A stretch of 64,000 nucleotides of DNA. Source: an uncultured Oscillospiraceae bacterium (GTDB lineage: Bacteria; Bacillota; Clostridia; Oscillospirales; Oscillospiraceae). The translations under genes were made by a program, and so were the position numbers. The notes below the pieces were generated by a model that was given only the letters and a program-made list of their open reading frames with translations, had not been told where the DNA came from and did no database searches. The DNA lies in NCBI GenBank assembly GCA_934561515.1, contig CAKTGM010000001.1:1-64000 (forward strand), given 5' to 3'. Within the stretch, counting starts at the first letter, position 1, and the number at the start of each line of letters is the position of its first letter. Below are positions 14,954-23,481 of this stretch, in pieces.

Positions 14954-16693
14954 TTACATCTTCTCCGGTGCGGAGCAGCCGATGACCTTGAGGCCGTTGG
15001 CAAGCACCTGGCGCGTCGCAGCGGCGAGCTTGAGGCGCGCGTCGATGACAGCCTCGTCCTCGCCCTTGATGCGGCAGGCGTTGTAGAACTTGTGGAACGC
15101 CGCGGCAAGGCGCATGAGATAGCGGTTGATATAGCTCGGGTCGTAGTCGCGCGCCGCCATGCGGATCTCCTCGGCGAAGGAGGAAAGCTCCTTGATGAGC
15201 GCGCGCTCCGCCTCGCTGTTGAGCAGGGACATATCTGCCGCGCCGCTCTTGACGCCATGCCCCTCGTCCTCGAGCGCCTTCAGGAGGCTGCAAATGCGCG
15301 CGTGGGCGTACTGGATATAGTAGATGGGGTTCTCGCTGTCCTCGCGCACGGCGAGGCCGAGGTCGAATTCCATCTGCGTGTCGGGCTTGGCGTTGAAGAA
15401 GTAGCGGCAGGCGTCGACGGGAATTTCATCGAGCAGGTCGGAGAGGGAGATGGTCTTGCCCGTGCGCTTGGACATACGCACCACCTCGCCGTCGCGCACG
15501 AGCTTGACGAGCTGCATGAGCACGATGTCGAGCCGCTCCGTGCCGTTGAGACCCAGCGCGTCCATCGCGCCCTTCATGCGGGCCACATGGCCGTGATGGT
15601 CCGCGCCCCAGATGTTGATGACCTTGTCGAAATGACGCACGGCGAACTTGTTGCGGTGGTAGGCGATGTCGCCGGCAAAGTAGGTGTAGAAGCCGTTGGC
15701 GCGGCGCAGCACGTCGTCCTTGAGGTCGAGCTTGTCAATGTCCTCGTCCTTCTTACCCTGCTTGCGGTACTGCTCGCGCATGATCTCGGCGGTCTTGAGC
15801 CAGAGCGCGCCTTCCTTTTCGTAGGTCCAGCCGAGCTTGTGCAGCTCCTCCACCGTGTCGGCCACGAAGCCGCTGTTGTGGAGCGAGGACTCGAAGAACC
15901 ACTCATCGAACTTGATGCCGTAGCGCTCAAGGTCGCTCTTCATCTTCGGGATGTTGCGCTCAAGGCCGAAGGACGCCATGTCGGCGTGGCGCTCCTCGAC
16001 GGACTTATCAAGGTAGCTCTCGCCGTGAAGGTCGTAAAACGCCTTGGCAAGCTCGCGGATATCGTCGCCGTGGTAGCCGTCCTCGGGGAATTCGAGCGCG
16101 TCCTCGCCGCGGATGAGCTGGATGTAGCGCGCCTCGATGCTCTTGGCGAACTTTTCGATCTGGTTGCCGAAGTCGTTGACATAGAACTCGCGCCAGACCT
16201 TCGCGCCAGACCAGTCGAGCACCTCTGCGAGCGTATCGCCGAGCACGCCGCCGCGCGCGTTGCCCATGTGCATGGGGCCGGTGGGGTTCGCGGAGACGAA
16301 CTCGACCATGTACTTCTTGCCCGCAAGCCAGCTGTCGCGGCCGTAGTTCTGCTTCTCCTCCTCCACGGCGGAGAGCACGTCGGCGTACCACTTGTCGCCG
16401 AGGCGGAAGTTCAAAAAGCCGGGGCCCGCGATCTCAACGGAGGTAAAGTAGGTGTCGCTCAGGTCCATGTGCTCGGTCAGGATCTTGGCGACCTCGCGGG
16501 GATTCTTGCGCATGGCCTTGGAGGCGGCGAGGCAGAAGGTCGTGGTATAGTCGCCGTTGGCGGTATCCTTGGGGATCTCCACGGCGGGGACGGTGGTAAC
16601 GCCCTCGGGCAGCAGCCCTTCCTGCACAGCCGCGCGGTAAGCCGCCGCCGTCAGCTCGGCGATCTGGTTCTTTGCGCTGCGGATCATATTCAT
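14954..16693 (-). CDS. argS: Arginyl-tRNA synthetase
   Basis: A 579-residue class I aminoacyl-tRNA synthetase that charges tRNA-Arg. The N-terminal Add-1 domain is followed by the HIGH-type motif HMGNARGG (about residues 134-141) and the KMSKS-equivalent MSKRTGKTISL (about 398-408). The DALR anticodon-binding domain forms the C-terminus (YAHARICSLL and onward). Length is normal for the family. It is transcribed alone from a promoter at 16773-16801. It sits beside a putative arginine-type transporter but in the opposite direction. I see no T-box in the leader. Confidence 0.96.
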   Translation of the reverse strand: MNMIRSAKNQIAELTAAAYRAAVQEGLLPEGVTTVPAVEIPKDTANGDYTTTFCLAASKAMRKNPREVAKILTEHMDLSDTYFTSVEIAGPGFLNFRLGDKWYADVLSAVEEEKQNYGRDSWLAGKKYMVEFVSANPTGPMHMGNARGGVLGDTLAEVLDWSGAKVWREFYVNDFGNQIEKFAKSIEARYIQLIRGEDALEFPEDGYHGDDIRELAKAFYDLHGESYLDKSVEERHADMASFGLERNIPKMKSDLERYGIKFDEWFFESSLHNSGFVADTVEELHKLGWTYEKEGALWLKTAEIMREQYRKQGKKDEDIDKLDLKDDVLRRANGFYTYFAGDIAYHRNKFAVRHFDKVINIWGADHHGHVARMKGAMDALGLNGTERLDIVLMQLVKLVRDGEVVRMSKRTGKTISLSDLLDEIPVDACRYFFNAKPDTQMEFDLGLAVREDSENPIYYIQYAHARICSLLKALEDEGHGVKSGAADMSLLNSEAERALIKELSSFAEEIRMAARDYDPSYINRYLMRLAAAFHKFYNACRIKGEDEAVIDARLKLAAATRQVLANGLKVIGCSAPEKM

Positions 16694-16772
16694 AGCAAAT
16701 TCTCCTTTGCGGTTTTACCCAGTCGGCGCGGCGGGATCGCCCGAAATCGCCCCATGGGGATACTTTTTCGAA

Positions 16773-16801
16773 ATTATACTATATTTATCCGCAGAAAACA
16801 A
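16773..16801 (-). promoter_or_regulatory. Sigma-A promoter of argS
   Basis: On the minus strand, TTGTTT, 17 bases, TATAAT; the start codon is about 80 bases downstream. Confidence 0.8.
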
Positions 16802-16822
16802 GGGAAAGTGCAAGAAATCTGC

Positions 16823-18052
16823 TCACGCGGCCTTCTCGCCGCGCAGCACTTCCCTGACCGCGCCGCGGCGGCGAAAGACCGTCATCCAGCAGAAGAGCAG
16901 CGTCAGCGCGGCGCAGAGGCTAACGCAGCGCCGGTAGTCCATCACCTCGCCGAGCGCCCCCACCGCGAGCGAGAGCACGGCGCTCGCCGCCGTGATGAGC
17001 ATACTCTCATAGGCGTTGACGCGGGCGCGCAGAGCGTCGGGAAGATAGCGCTGCACCGCCGCTTGGCGAATTGTCGCGCTGTTGATGCCGAGAAAGCCGC
17101 AGAAGGCGCGGTTTGCGAGCATCAGCGGATACGGCAGCCACAAGAGCAGCACGTCCATCATCTCATAGGCCTGATAGACGGCGAAGATGAAGGGAAAACG
17201 CTTCTTTTCCGGCAGGCTGTAGCGGTAGCGCACCACGCCGCCGAGCGAGCGCCCGGCAAACTCCGCCACGGAGAAAAAGGAGTACATCGCCGCCGTAAAG
17301 CCGGGAGAAGTGCGGAAAAAGGCGACGAGCAGCGGCGAATAGCCCGCCGCCATGCCGTTGGTCACCGCCATGTAATCATACAGCGCGCGCAGTCCCTTTT
17401 CCCGCTTGAGGTAGGCCGCCGCCTCGCGGAGATCTCCCCACCAGAGGCGCAGGGAAAAGCGTTCGCCGCCGCGCGGCGTTTCCGCGACTGTGATCTTATT
17501 TTCGATGAGCGCAGAGAGCAGCGACAGCGCCGACTGCACGAGCAGCAGCCGCGCAACGCCCAGCGTATCGAAGAGCACGGCGGCCACGGGCATCATCAGC
17601 ACCTTGAGCACGGGATAGAGCATGGAGGAAACCGTGTAGCCCTTTTCCTCCATGCCCTCCGGCAGGATGAGCGGGTAAAAGCTGCTGTAGGCCAGCTCGT
17701 CAAAGGCGCCCAGACACGCGAGCAGCAGCGAAAAGCCGAGATACACCGTGTAAGAGAACGCACAGCGCAGCAGGTAGACGCCCGCGAGCGCATAGAGCAG
17801 CGCATTCACCGTGTCGCCGCCGACAAGGAAGGGCTTTCGCGGATAGCGGTCCATCAGCGGCGCGATCAGAAGCGGCAGCAGCGCACCGGGCAATAGCTGG
17901 ATCGCCACCACGAGCGCCGCGGCCAGCGTGCTGCCCGTCTCGTCGAAGACGAAAAACGAGAGCGCAAAGCTGCTGAGAATGCCGCCCGCCGCGCCGAGCG
18001 AGGTCGCGAGCGTGATGCGGATAAAATCCTTTGTCCAGAGTGTTTTCTTCAT
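16823..18052 (-). CDS. MFS transporter
   Basis: A 409-residue major facilitator with about twelve hydrophobic segments in two halves. The loop 2-3 motif appears as LIAPLMDRYPRKPFLVGGD (about 61-79), the D-R-x-x-R-K/R pattern of the superfamily. The overall layout (SLGAAGGILSSFALSFFVFDETGSTLAAAL) resembles drug or macrolide exporters of the MefA type. The start at 18052 is chosen from GAGGTGAG; an upstream ATG adds a hydrophilic, non-homologous stretch. The HTH-TPR regulator gene lies directly upstream in the same direction but ends in its own terminator, so read-through or a separate promoter must express it. The substrate is unknown. Confidence 0.82.
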   Translation of the reverse strand: MKKTLWTKDFIRITLATSLGAAGGILSSFALSFFVFDETGSTLAAALVVAIQLLPGALLPLLIAPLMDRYPRKPFLVGGDTVNALLYALAGVYLLRCAFSYTVYLGFSLLLACLGAFDELAYSSFYPLILPEGMEEKGYTVSSMLYPVLKVLMMPVAAVLFDTLGVARLLLVQSALSLLSALIENKITVAETPRGGERFSLRLWWGDLREAAAYLKREKGLRALYDYMAVTNGMAAGYSPLLVAFFRTSPGFTAAMYSFFSVAEFAGRSLGGVVRYRYSLPEKKRFPFIFAVYQAYEMMDVLLLWLPYPLMLANRAFCGFLGINSATIRQAAVQRYLPDALRARVNAYESMLITAASAVLSLAVGALGEVMDYRRCVSLCAALTLLFCWMTVFRRRGAVREVLRGEKAA

Positions 18053-18093
18053 AGTTCTCACCTCGCCATTATTATGCCACAGCGCGTCAGCGC

Positions 18094-18138
18094 AAAAAAG
18101 ACGGTATCTGTGGGAAAGTTTCTCCCGCCAGATACCGT
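18094..18138 (-). terminator. Terminator after the HTH-TPR regulator gene
   Basis: A 10-bp outer stem (18101-18110 with 18129-18138) with a further GGGA/TCCC inner pairing, followed by TTTTTT on the minus strand. It lies between the regulator and the MFS gene and could act as a control point for the latter. Confidence 0.75.
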
Positions 18139-18152
18139 TCAACGTGTCATTT

Positions 18153-19298
18153 TCACTTTTCCGCAGGAAAGTCCTCCAGCAGCGCGCAGGCCTCGCGATA
18201 GCGGCGGTTCGCCTTGTACCATTCGAGCATCCACTTGAGGTGGAAGCGCGCGTAGCCCGCGCCGCGCTCGCGCCGCAGCAGGGCGAAGCAGTCCGTCAGG
18301 AGCGTTCCGTAGCGCTCATCGCGCAGAAAGTCCGGCGTTTCCACTCGATAGCGCACAAGCGCGAGCATCTGCCGCTCGGGCGCGTGCGCTTCGTCCTCGG
18401 GGAGCATCGCCTCCGCCCGCGCAAGCGCGGCGAGCGCCTCGTCCCGCCGCCCCAGCGCCTCGCAGCAGACGGCTTTCTTGTGCAGCGACATCGCATCCGG
18501 CTCTTCCAGCGCGGCAAAGTAGGCATACGCCGCCGCAAAGTCGCCGCACTCGATCTTTGTCGCCGCCTCGTTGTAGCGGATGGTCGAGAGGATATCCCGA
18601 TCGCCGAGCGCTGCGGCGAGCCGCTGCGCGACCGCGTAGTGCTGGCGCATCCGCTCTGAGTCGCCCGAATCGGAGCAGCAGTTGCCGAGATACACGCGGC
18701 AGCGCATCATGATGCGGGCATAGCCCTCCGCGGCGGCGGCGTCATAGGCGGCGCGCAGCGCCTCGGTCGCAGCGGCGTAGCGCCCGCGCGCGTAGAGGTT
18801 CGCGCCCTGCCACAGGCGGATCGCCGCGGCGGGATAGAGAAGCGCCGCCTCCTCGTACCGTTCCTCCAGCACGCGCTGGAGCGCGAGCTGACGGTGGCTC
18901 AGAAACGGGAGAAATTCCTCCTCCAGCGGCTGCCGTTCCCCGTCCTTTTTGCAGAAAAAGGCGCGCAGAAGAAGGTAATCCGCCGCGCAGGGGCTGCAAA
19001 GGAGCGTCCTCTCCTGCGCGCGCAGGCGGGCGAATGCCGCGTCAAACGCCGCAGTGTCCCCGGAAAAGAGCGCCTCCATGCACGCATCCGTCTTCGCGTG
19101 CAGCGCGCCGTCCTCGTCGTTTGTCCACGAAAGGCCCAGCCGCGCAAACAAAAGCGCAAGAATTTCTTCCGATGCCGCCGCTTTTCCCTGCTCGATCTTG
19201 GAAAGATACGATGTGCCGCAGATCCCGCGGCACAGTCCCTCCTGACTCCACTCGCGCGCAAGGCGCTCGCGCCGGATGAGAAGCCCCGCAATGCGCAT
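18153..19298 (-). CDS. XRE-family HTH regulator with TPR-like repeats
   Basis: A 381-residue protein. Residues about 5-58 form a Cro/C1-type helix-turn-helix (RRERLAREWSQEGLCRGICG, then TSYLSKIEQGKAAASEEIL). The remainder is alanine-rich and helical, with repeats of the TPR kind (ALYARGRYAAATEALRAAYD and similar). This is the architecture of peptide- or ligand-responsive Rgg/PlcR-like regulators; I do not recognise the exact family. It precedes the MFS gene in the same direction and is likely to control it. An inverted repeat in its promoter suggests autoregulation. Confidence 0.7.
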   Translation of the reverse strand: MRIAGLLIRRERLAREWSQEGLCRGICGTSYLSKIEQGKAAASEEILALLFARLGLSWTNDEDGALHAKTDACMEALFSGDTAAFDAAFARLRAQERTLLCSPCAADYLLLRAFFCKKDGERQPLEEEFLPFLSHRQLALQRVLEERYEEAALLYPAAAIRLWQGANLYARGRYAAATEALRAAYDAAAAEGYARIMMRCRVYLGNCCSDSGDSERMRQHYAVAQRLAAALGDRDILSTIRYNEAATKIECGDFAAAYAYFAALEEPDAMSLHKKAVCCEALGRRDEALAALARAEAMLPEDEAHAPERQMLALVRYRVETPDFLRDERYGTLLTDCFALLRRERGAGYARFHLKWMLEWYKANRRYREACALLEDFPAEK

Positions 19299-19322
19299 CG
19301 TCCATCCCCCCTTTTTCTTTCA

Positions 19323-19346
19323 AGTATAGCACATCCCCGTTGGGGA
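19323..19346 (-). promoter_or_regulatory. Promoter and palindrome of the HTH-TPR gene
   Basis: Minus-strand extended -10 TGCTATACT (hexamer at 19323-19328), with the inverted repeat TCCCC-AAC-GGGGA (19334-19346) directly upstream in the spacer region. It is a plausible site for autoregulation; no clear -35 is seen. Confidence 0.45.
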
Positions 19347-19374
19347 GAACAGCCCCCACTTTTCCGCAAAATGA

Positions 19375-19411
19375 TATGCTGCCGTTCCCCCATGGAGGGA
19401 ACGGCAGCATA
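19375..19411 (-). terminator. Terminator of the NhaC-M20 unit
   Basis: A perfect 15-bp stem (19375-19389 with 19397-19411, loop of 7). The minus-strand T-tract is weak (ATTTTG). It lies 48 bases beyond the M20 stop codon. Confidence 0.6.
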
Positions 19412-19458
19412 CCGCTTGGCGCCGGTTTATTTTAGAAGGATAAGATTCGATCGTTATC

Positions 19459-20595
19459 TCAGTTCATCAGCGCTTCCACGCACAGCCGGTAGATCTCAGC
19501 GCAGTTTTCCACCTGATAGGGATGTCCGTACTCGTTCGCCGAGTGCATACCGCCGCCGGAGGGACCGAACGTGACGACGGGGATGCCGCCGGTGACGGCA
19601 AGGATGTTGGAGTCGCAGCAGGAGGGATCGTAGGAAACCGGCAGCTCGCCGCCCGTGACCTGCGTGAACGTCTTTCTCAGGGTGGTCAGCAGGATGTGAT
19701 CCTCTTCAAGCGCAAAGGACTTCATGTAGGGGGAGACTCTGGGCTTCAGCCTGACGTCGACCTTCCCCTCCAGCCCAATGCTCTTCGCCGCCTCGTAGAT
19801 CTGCGCGATGCAGCCCTCTTTGTCCTCGCCGGGAACGACAAAGCGGTCCACAAACAGCTCGCAGGTATCGGGGACGACCAGCGTATCCATGTTGCCGCCG
19901 TGAATATGGCGCACGCACCATGTACCGGCGTTCAGCTTGGGGTGGCGCTTCGTCGGCAGCGCCTCGATCGCCTCCGCCATCTTTCCCGCAGAGATCAGCG
20001 CGTTGACACCCACCTGCGGGTAGCGCGACGTATGCGCAGCCTCGCCGTGGACGGTCACCTCGAAGCTGAAGCGGCCGCGGAAGCCCACCGCCACGTTGTC
20101 ATAGCGGCACTCGGCCATGATGGCATAGTCGGCGGTAACGCCCTCCTTCATCAGCTGATACGCGCCCGCGGAGAGGCCCTCTTCATCCGAGAGGAAGCAG
20201 GCGCGGAGCTTGCCCTGAAATGCGTCCTTGTGGTTTACGTAATATTCCAGCGTCTCCAGCACCGCCGCAAGGCCGCCCTTCATATCCATGGCGCCCAGAC
20301 CGTAGACGCGGTCGCCCTCCTCAGTGGGCGTGAAGGGGTCGGTCTTCCAGCCGTTGGCGATTCCGACCGTGTCGATGTGCCCGACCAGCATCATCGTCTT
20401 GCCGGGGCGGCCGCTGTCCAGCTCCGTCCAGAGCGAGGGGCGCACCTTCTCCCGGTCCTCGTCAAAGTAGATGTAATGGGGCGTCAGGCCCATGCCCTTG
20501 AGTTCGTTTGCAATATAGTCCGCCAGATCGACTTCGTGCCCGTTGATGCTGTTGATGCGGATCATATCATACCAGCGGCGAATGATGTTTTTCAT
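19459..20595 (-). CDS. M20-family metallopeptidase (ArgE/DapE/CPG2-like)
   Basis: A 378-residue di-zinc amidohydrolase. The metal and catalytic motifs are visible: VGHIDTVG (about 73-80), GAMDMKGGLAA (about 98-108), SDEEGLSAGA with the catalytic Glu (about 136-145), a CRYD segment near 160 and the final MHSANEYGH (about 349-357). Relatives hydrolyse N-acyl amino acids, dipeptides or N-acetylornithine. The gene starts 1 base after nhaC ends, so the two are one operon; coupling to an antiporter suggests hydrolysis of an imported small peptide or acyl-amino acid, which is inference. Confidence 0.85.
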   Translation of the reverse strand: MKNIIRRWYDMIRINSINGHEVDLADYIANELKGMGLTPHYIYFDEDREKVRPSLWTELDSGRPGKTMMLVGHIDTVGIANGWKTDPFTPTEEGDRVYGLGAMDMKGGLAAVLETLEYYVNHKDAFQGKLRACFLSDEEGLSAGAYQLMKEGVTADYAIMAECRYDNVAVGFRGRFSFEVTVHGEAAHTSRYPQVGVNALISAGKMAEAIEALPTKRHPKLNAGTWCVRHIHGGNMDTLVVPDTCELFVDRFVVPGEDKEGCIAQIYEAAKSIGLEGKVDVRLKPRVSPYMKSFALEEDHILLTTLRKTFTQVTGGELPVSYDPSCCDSNILAVTGGIPVVTFGPSGGGMHSANEYGHPYQVENCAEIYRLCVEALMN

Positions 20596-20596
20596 G

Positions 20597-22015
20597 TTAA
20601 ACCTCCTCTGCCTTTTTGGCGGCCGTCTTGTCGAGTTTTGCCATTCCGATTCCCGTAATGGCCATGATCAGCGAGATCAGGATAGAGCCCCACAGCATGG
20701 GCGCGAACGCCACAAAGGACATACTGGTGGCAGAAAGGCCCAGCGTAGAGCGCGTATAGGCGCCCGTGGTGGACCAGGGAACGAGCGGAGCAAGCCCGGT
20801 GCCCGTATCGAGGAACATTCTCATCATGTTCTTGTCATCCAGATCATAGGCCGGGAAGAGATCCTTGGTAACAGAGCCGATGACGGGGTAAGAGACATAG
20901 TACGCGCCCGTGATCGTGAAGAACGCGGCGTGAAGGATCATAACGCCGACGGCCATCACGCGGTAGTTGCTCGACATCTTTCTGACCATATCCACGAAGA
21001 TATCGACCACGCCGGCCGTGCGGAGCGGTGCGCCGAAGACGCCGGCCGCGATCAGCAGGCCGACCGTGCCGAGCATACTGCTCATGCCGCCGCGGGAGAT
21101 CATCTTGTCAACGATCTCAACGCCGCTGTTGCTCACATAACCGTTGTACATTGCATCGCAGATCTCGCTCATGGAGCTGCCCTGGAAGATGACCGCAAGA
21201 ATGATCGCAGCAATGATGCCGGCCGTGAAGGTGGGCAGCGTGGGGCGCTTCATCAGGATGAGCACCATGACCACGACGGGAGGAAGCAGCAGCAGGGGGT
21301 TGAGGTTGAACTGCTCGCTCACGGTGGTGATGATCGCCTCATAGGTCTCGCCGGCGATCTGGCCGTCGCGCAGGCCGAAGCCATAGATGACAAAGAACAC
21401 GAGGGAGGCGAGGTAGGCCGGGCCGGTGGAGATCAGCGCGTGCTTGATGCCTTCCATCAGAGGAACGTCCGTCACGCTCGAGACGAGGACCGGAGAGTCG
21501 GACAGGGGGGAGATCTTATCGCCGAAGAACGAGCCGACGCAGATCGCGCCGACGGTTGCGGGGATGGGAACGCCCAGACCCTGCGCAACGCCCATGAACG
21601 CCACGCCGACCGTGGCCAGCGTGCCCCAGGACGTGCCCGCCATGGTGGACATCAGCGTGCAGACGATGCACACAGTAGGAAGAAACATGCCGGGCGTGAG
21701 CACCTTCATGCCGTAATAGACCATCAGAGGCACCGTGCCGGAGATCATCCAGGTACCGATCAGAACGCCCACGGCGATCATGATCAGAATGGCGATCAGC
21801 ATCGAGTTGATCGTGCTCTTGATGTCCTCCTGCATATCGGAGAACTTGATCCCGAAGAGCGAGGCCAGCGCGCACATTGCTACACCGTCTACCAGCAGGG
21901 TGATCTGGTTCTTTGCGCCTACAACCTTCAGGCCCAGAAAGATGATCACAATGCCGACGATCACCATGATCGCCGCTTGCCAGGGTTTGACCCTTTTCTT
22001 AGTCTCTTGATACAT
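20597..22015 (-). CDS. nhaC: NhaC-family Na+/H+ (or Na+-coupled) antiporter
   Basis: A 472-residue protein with ten or more membrane helices. It matches the NhaC family: IGTWMISGTVPLMVYYGMK, the STMAGTSWGTLATVGVAFMG block (about 141-160), GDKISPLSDSPVL (about 184-196) and LVPWSTTGAYTRSTLG. Family members exchange sodium for protons, and some carry malate/lactate or amino acid derivatives with sodium. The start at 22015 follows GAGGAGG. It is transcribed with the M20 peptidase gene (1-base gap). The substrate is unknown. Confidence 0.85.
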   Translation of the reverse strand: MYQETKKRVKPWQAAIMVIVGIVIIFLGLKVVGAKNQITLLVDGVAMCALASLFGIKFSDMQEDIKSTINSMLIAILIMIAVGVLIGTWMISGTVPLMVYYGMKVLTPGMFLPTVCIVCTLMSTMAGTSWGTLATVGVAFMGVAQGLGVPIPATVGAICVGSFFGDKISPLSDSPVLVSSVTDVPLMEGIKHALISTGPAYLASLVFFVIYGFGLRDGQIAGETYEAIITTVSEQFNLNPLLLLPPVVVMVLILMKRPTLPTFTAGIIAAIILAVIFQGSSMSEICDAMYNGYVSNSGVEIVDKMISRGGMSSMLGTVGLLIAAGVFGAPLRTAGVVDIFVDMVRKMSSNYRVMAVGVMILHAAFFTITGAYYVSYPVIGSVTKDLFPAYDLDDKNMMRMFLDTGTGLAPLVPWSTTGAYTRSTLGLSATSMSFVAFAPMLWGSILISLIMAITGIGMAKLDKTAAKKAEEV

Positions 22016-22119
22016 TTTTTCTTCCTCCTCTTTTTGTTTTGATTCTTTTTTTATTGTTCGGGGGGGGATTTCATTGCTCACATTGCTCAAAGCAAATGCC
22101 GCCGAGAAAAGAATTTGCG

Positions 22120-22140
22120 GACGCCGCACCGCGCGGCGTC
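22120..22140 (-). other. Stem-loop between the chromate transporter and nhaC genes
   Basis: An 8-bp GC stem (22120-22127 with 22133-22140) without a T-tract. It is a possible processing site; transcription from the chrA pair may continue into nhaC. Confidence 0.4.
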
Positions 22141-22166
22141 GCCCGGAGGGAATTTTGCCGGTCCTC

Positions 22167-22751
22167 CTATACGCCGGCGAAGGAAAATGCGATCCCGACC
22201 ACCGCAGACGCTGCGATAAAGACGATCGGGTGAAGCTTTTTGGTGGGCTTGACCCACCGGGTGAAGATCAGGAGCACCACGGCGAGGATCACGGATTTGA
22301 GGTCGATGAGATCGAGCACTCTGCCGCTCTGCCTGAACAGATCCATATGGAGCAGGGACACATCGGCCACGAGAAGACCCGCCGCGGCGATCAGCGCGGT
22401 GGACGCGGGACGAAGGCCGTAGAAAGCGCCGTCCACATAGCGGTTGCTGCGCATCTTATCGAGCACCGCGCGGATGAGGATGACGAGCACAACGCCGGGG
22501 ATGATAACGCCGATCGTTGCGGCCAGCGCGCCCGGAAGGCCGGCCGTGGTATAGCCGACATAGGTCGCCATGTTGATGCCGACGGGGCCCGGCGTAGACT
22601 CGGAGACCGCCAGCATATCGGCGACCTGCGCCTGCGTGAACCATCCCGTCTTATCCGCCAGATTGTAGAGGAACGGGAGCGTCGCCATGCCGCCGCCGAC
22701 GGCAAACATACCGATCTTCAGGAATTCATAAAATAACTGTAAGAGGATCAT
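22167..22751 (-). CDS. Chromate transporter family, second half-subunit
   Basis: A 194-residue CHR-domain membrane protein. Short-chain CHR proteins come in adjacent pairs that together equal one long ChrA. Signature: FLKIGMFAVGGGMATLPFL (about 10-28), then SESTPGPVGINMATYVGY (about 52-69). The start at 22751 overlaps the stop of the first half by 4 bases. Family members export chromate, but in gut anaerobes the physiological anion (sulfate or an organic anion) is unknown. A weak stem-loop separates it from nhaC. Confidence 0.85.
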   Translation of the reverse strand: MILLQLFYEFLKIGMFAVGGGMATLPFLYNLADKTGWFTQAQVADMLAVSESTPGPVGINMATYVGYTTAGLPGALAATIGVIIPGVVLVILIRAVLDKMRSNRYVDGAFYGLRPASTALIAAAGLLVADVSLLHMDLFRQSGRVLDLIDLKSVILAVVLLIFTRWVKPTKKLHPIVFIAASAVVGIAFSFAGV

Positions 22752-23287
22752 TTCTTCACCCCCAGGCAGCTCAGCGCCACGCCCGCCGCCCCGGAAAGCA
22801 GCACAAGAAGGATGGGACTGATCGCGGAAAAGAGCGACAGCGCGGCGACAACGCCGAAGATCGCAAGGCATTTCCAGTCGACGATGGAGCTCTTCCAGAG
22901 CTTCACGACCGAGTTGAACACCAGCACGCACACGCACACGCGGATACCGGCAAATGCGTTCTGCACCATCGGCACATCAGAGAAGGACGTCAGCAGCGCC
23001 GCGATCAGCGTGATGATGACAAGCGGCGGCGCAACCGCGCCCAGTCCGCCGGCGATCGCGCCCGCCGTGCCCCGTTTCTTCTGCCCGATGAATGCCAGCG
23101 TATTGACCATGATGATTCCCGGCAGGCACTGGGCGAGTGCATAATAATCTAAAACCTCAGCCTCCGTTACCCAGTTTTTTCTCTCTACCACTTCCTTTTG
23201 CAGAATGGGAAGCATGGCATATCCTCCGCCAAAGGTCATCGCTCCGACTCTTGCGGATACAGAAAATATGGAAAGCAAATCTCCCAT
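22748..23287 (-). CDS. Chromate transporter family, first half-subunit
   Basis: A 179-residue CHR-domain protein, partner of the preceding entry. The N-terminal signature VSARVGAMTFGGGYAMLPIL is followed by YALAQCLPGIIMVNTLAFIG, the family's PGP-like block with Cys-Leu-Pro-Gly. The start at 23287 has AAGGAG well spaced; the longer frame upstream is not homologous. It is the first gene after the divergent LysR gene, so it is likely the direct regulatory target. Confidence 0.85.
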   Translation of the reverse strand: MGDLLSIFSVSARVGAMTFGGGYAMLPILQKEVVERKNWVTEAEVLDYYALAQCLPGIIMVNTLAFIGQKKRGTAGAIAGGLGAVAPPLVIITLIAALLTSFSDVPMVQNAFAGIRVCVCVLVFNSVVKLWKSSIVDWKCLAIFGVVAALSLFSAISPILLVLLSGAAGVALSCLGVKK

Positions 23288-23398
23288 AATTTGATCAACT
23301 CCTTTTTTCTCGTCGGCCGCGGCCTTGTTCCGCCGGCCGATTTTTATGCACAAATGCAAAATTCTTTCGACTCTTGTGCTTGACCTTTTGTTGAAATT

Positions 23399-23460
23399 AG
23401 TATATCATCATTTCGCTATATGTAAAATATTGTATACGTATATGAAGCATATGAATAATA
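23399..23460. promoter_or_regulatory. Divergent promoter region chrA pair / lysR
   Basis: Minus strand: TTTACA (23421-23426), 16 bases, TATACT (23399-23404), driving the chromate transporter pair. The AT-rich stretch further upstream holds the palindrome ATATG-AAG-CATAT (23440-23452), a candidate LysR-type binding site that lies between the two genes. The lysR promoter itself is not clear. Confidence 0.5.
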
Positions 23461-23481
23461 TATGGCAGGGGGGATGATGCT

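Noticed and set aside
14945..17896. 983-codon open frame on the plus strand
   Set aside because: Antisense to argS and the MFS gene, with no recognisable domain and no ribosome binding site.
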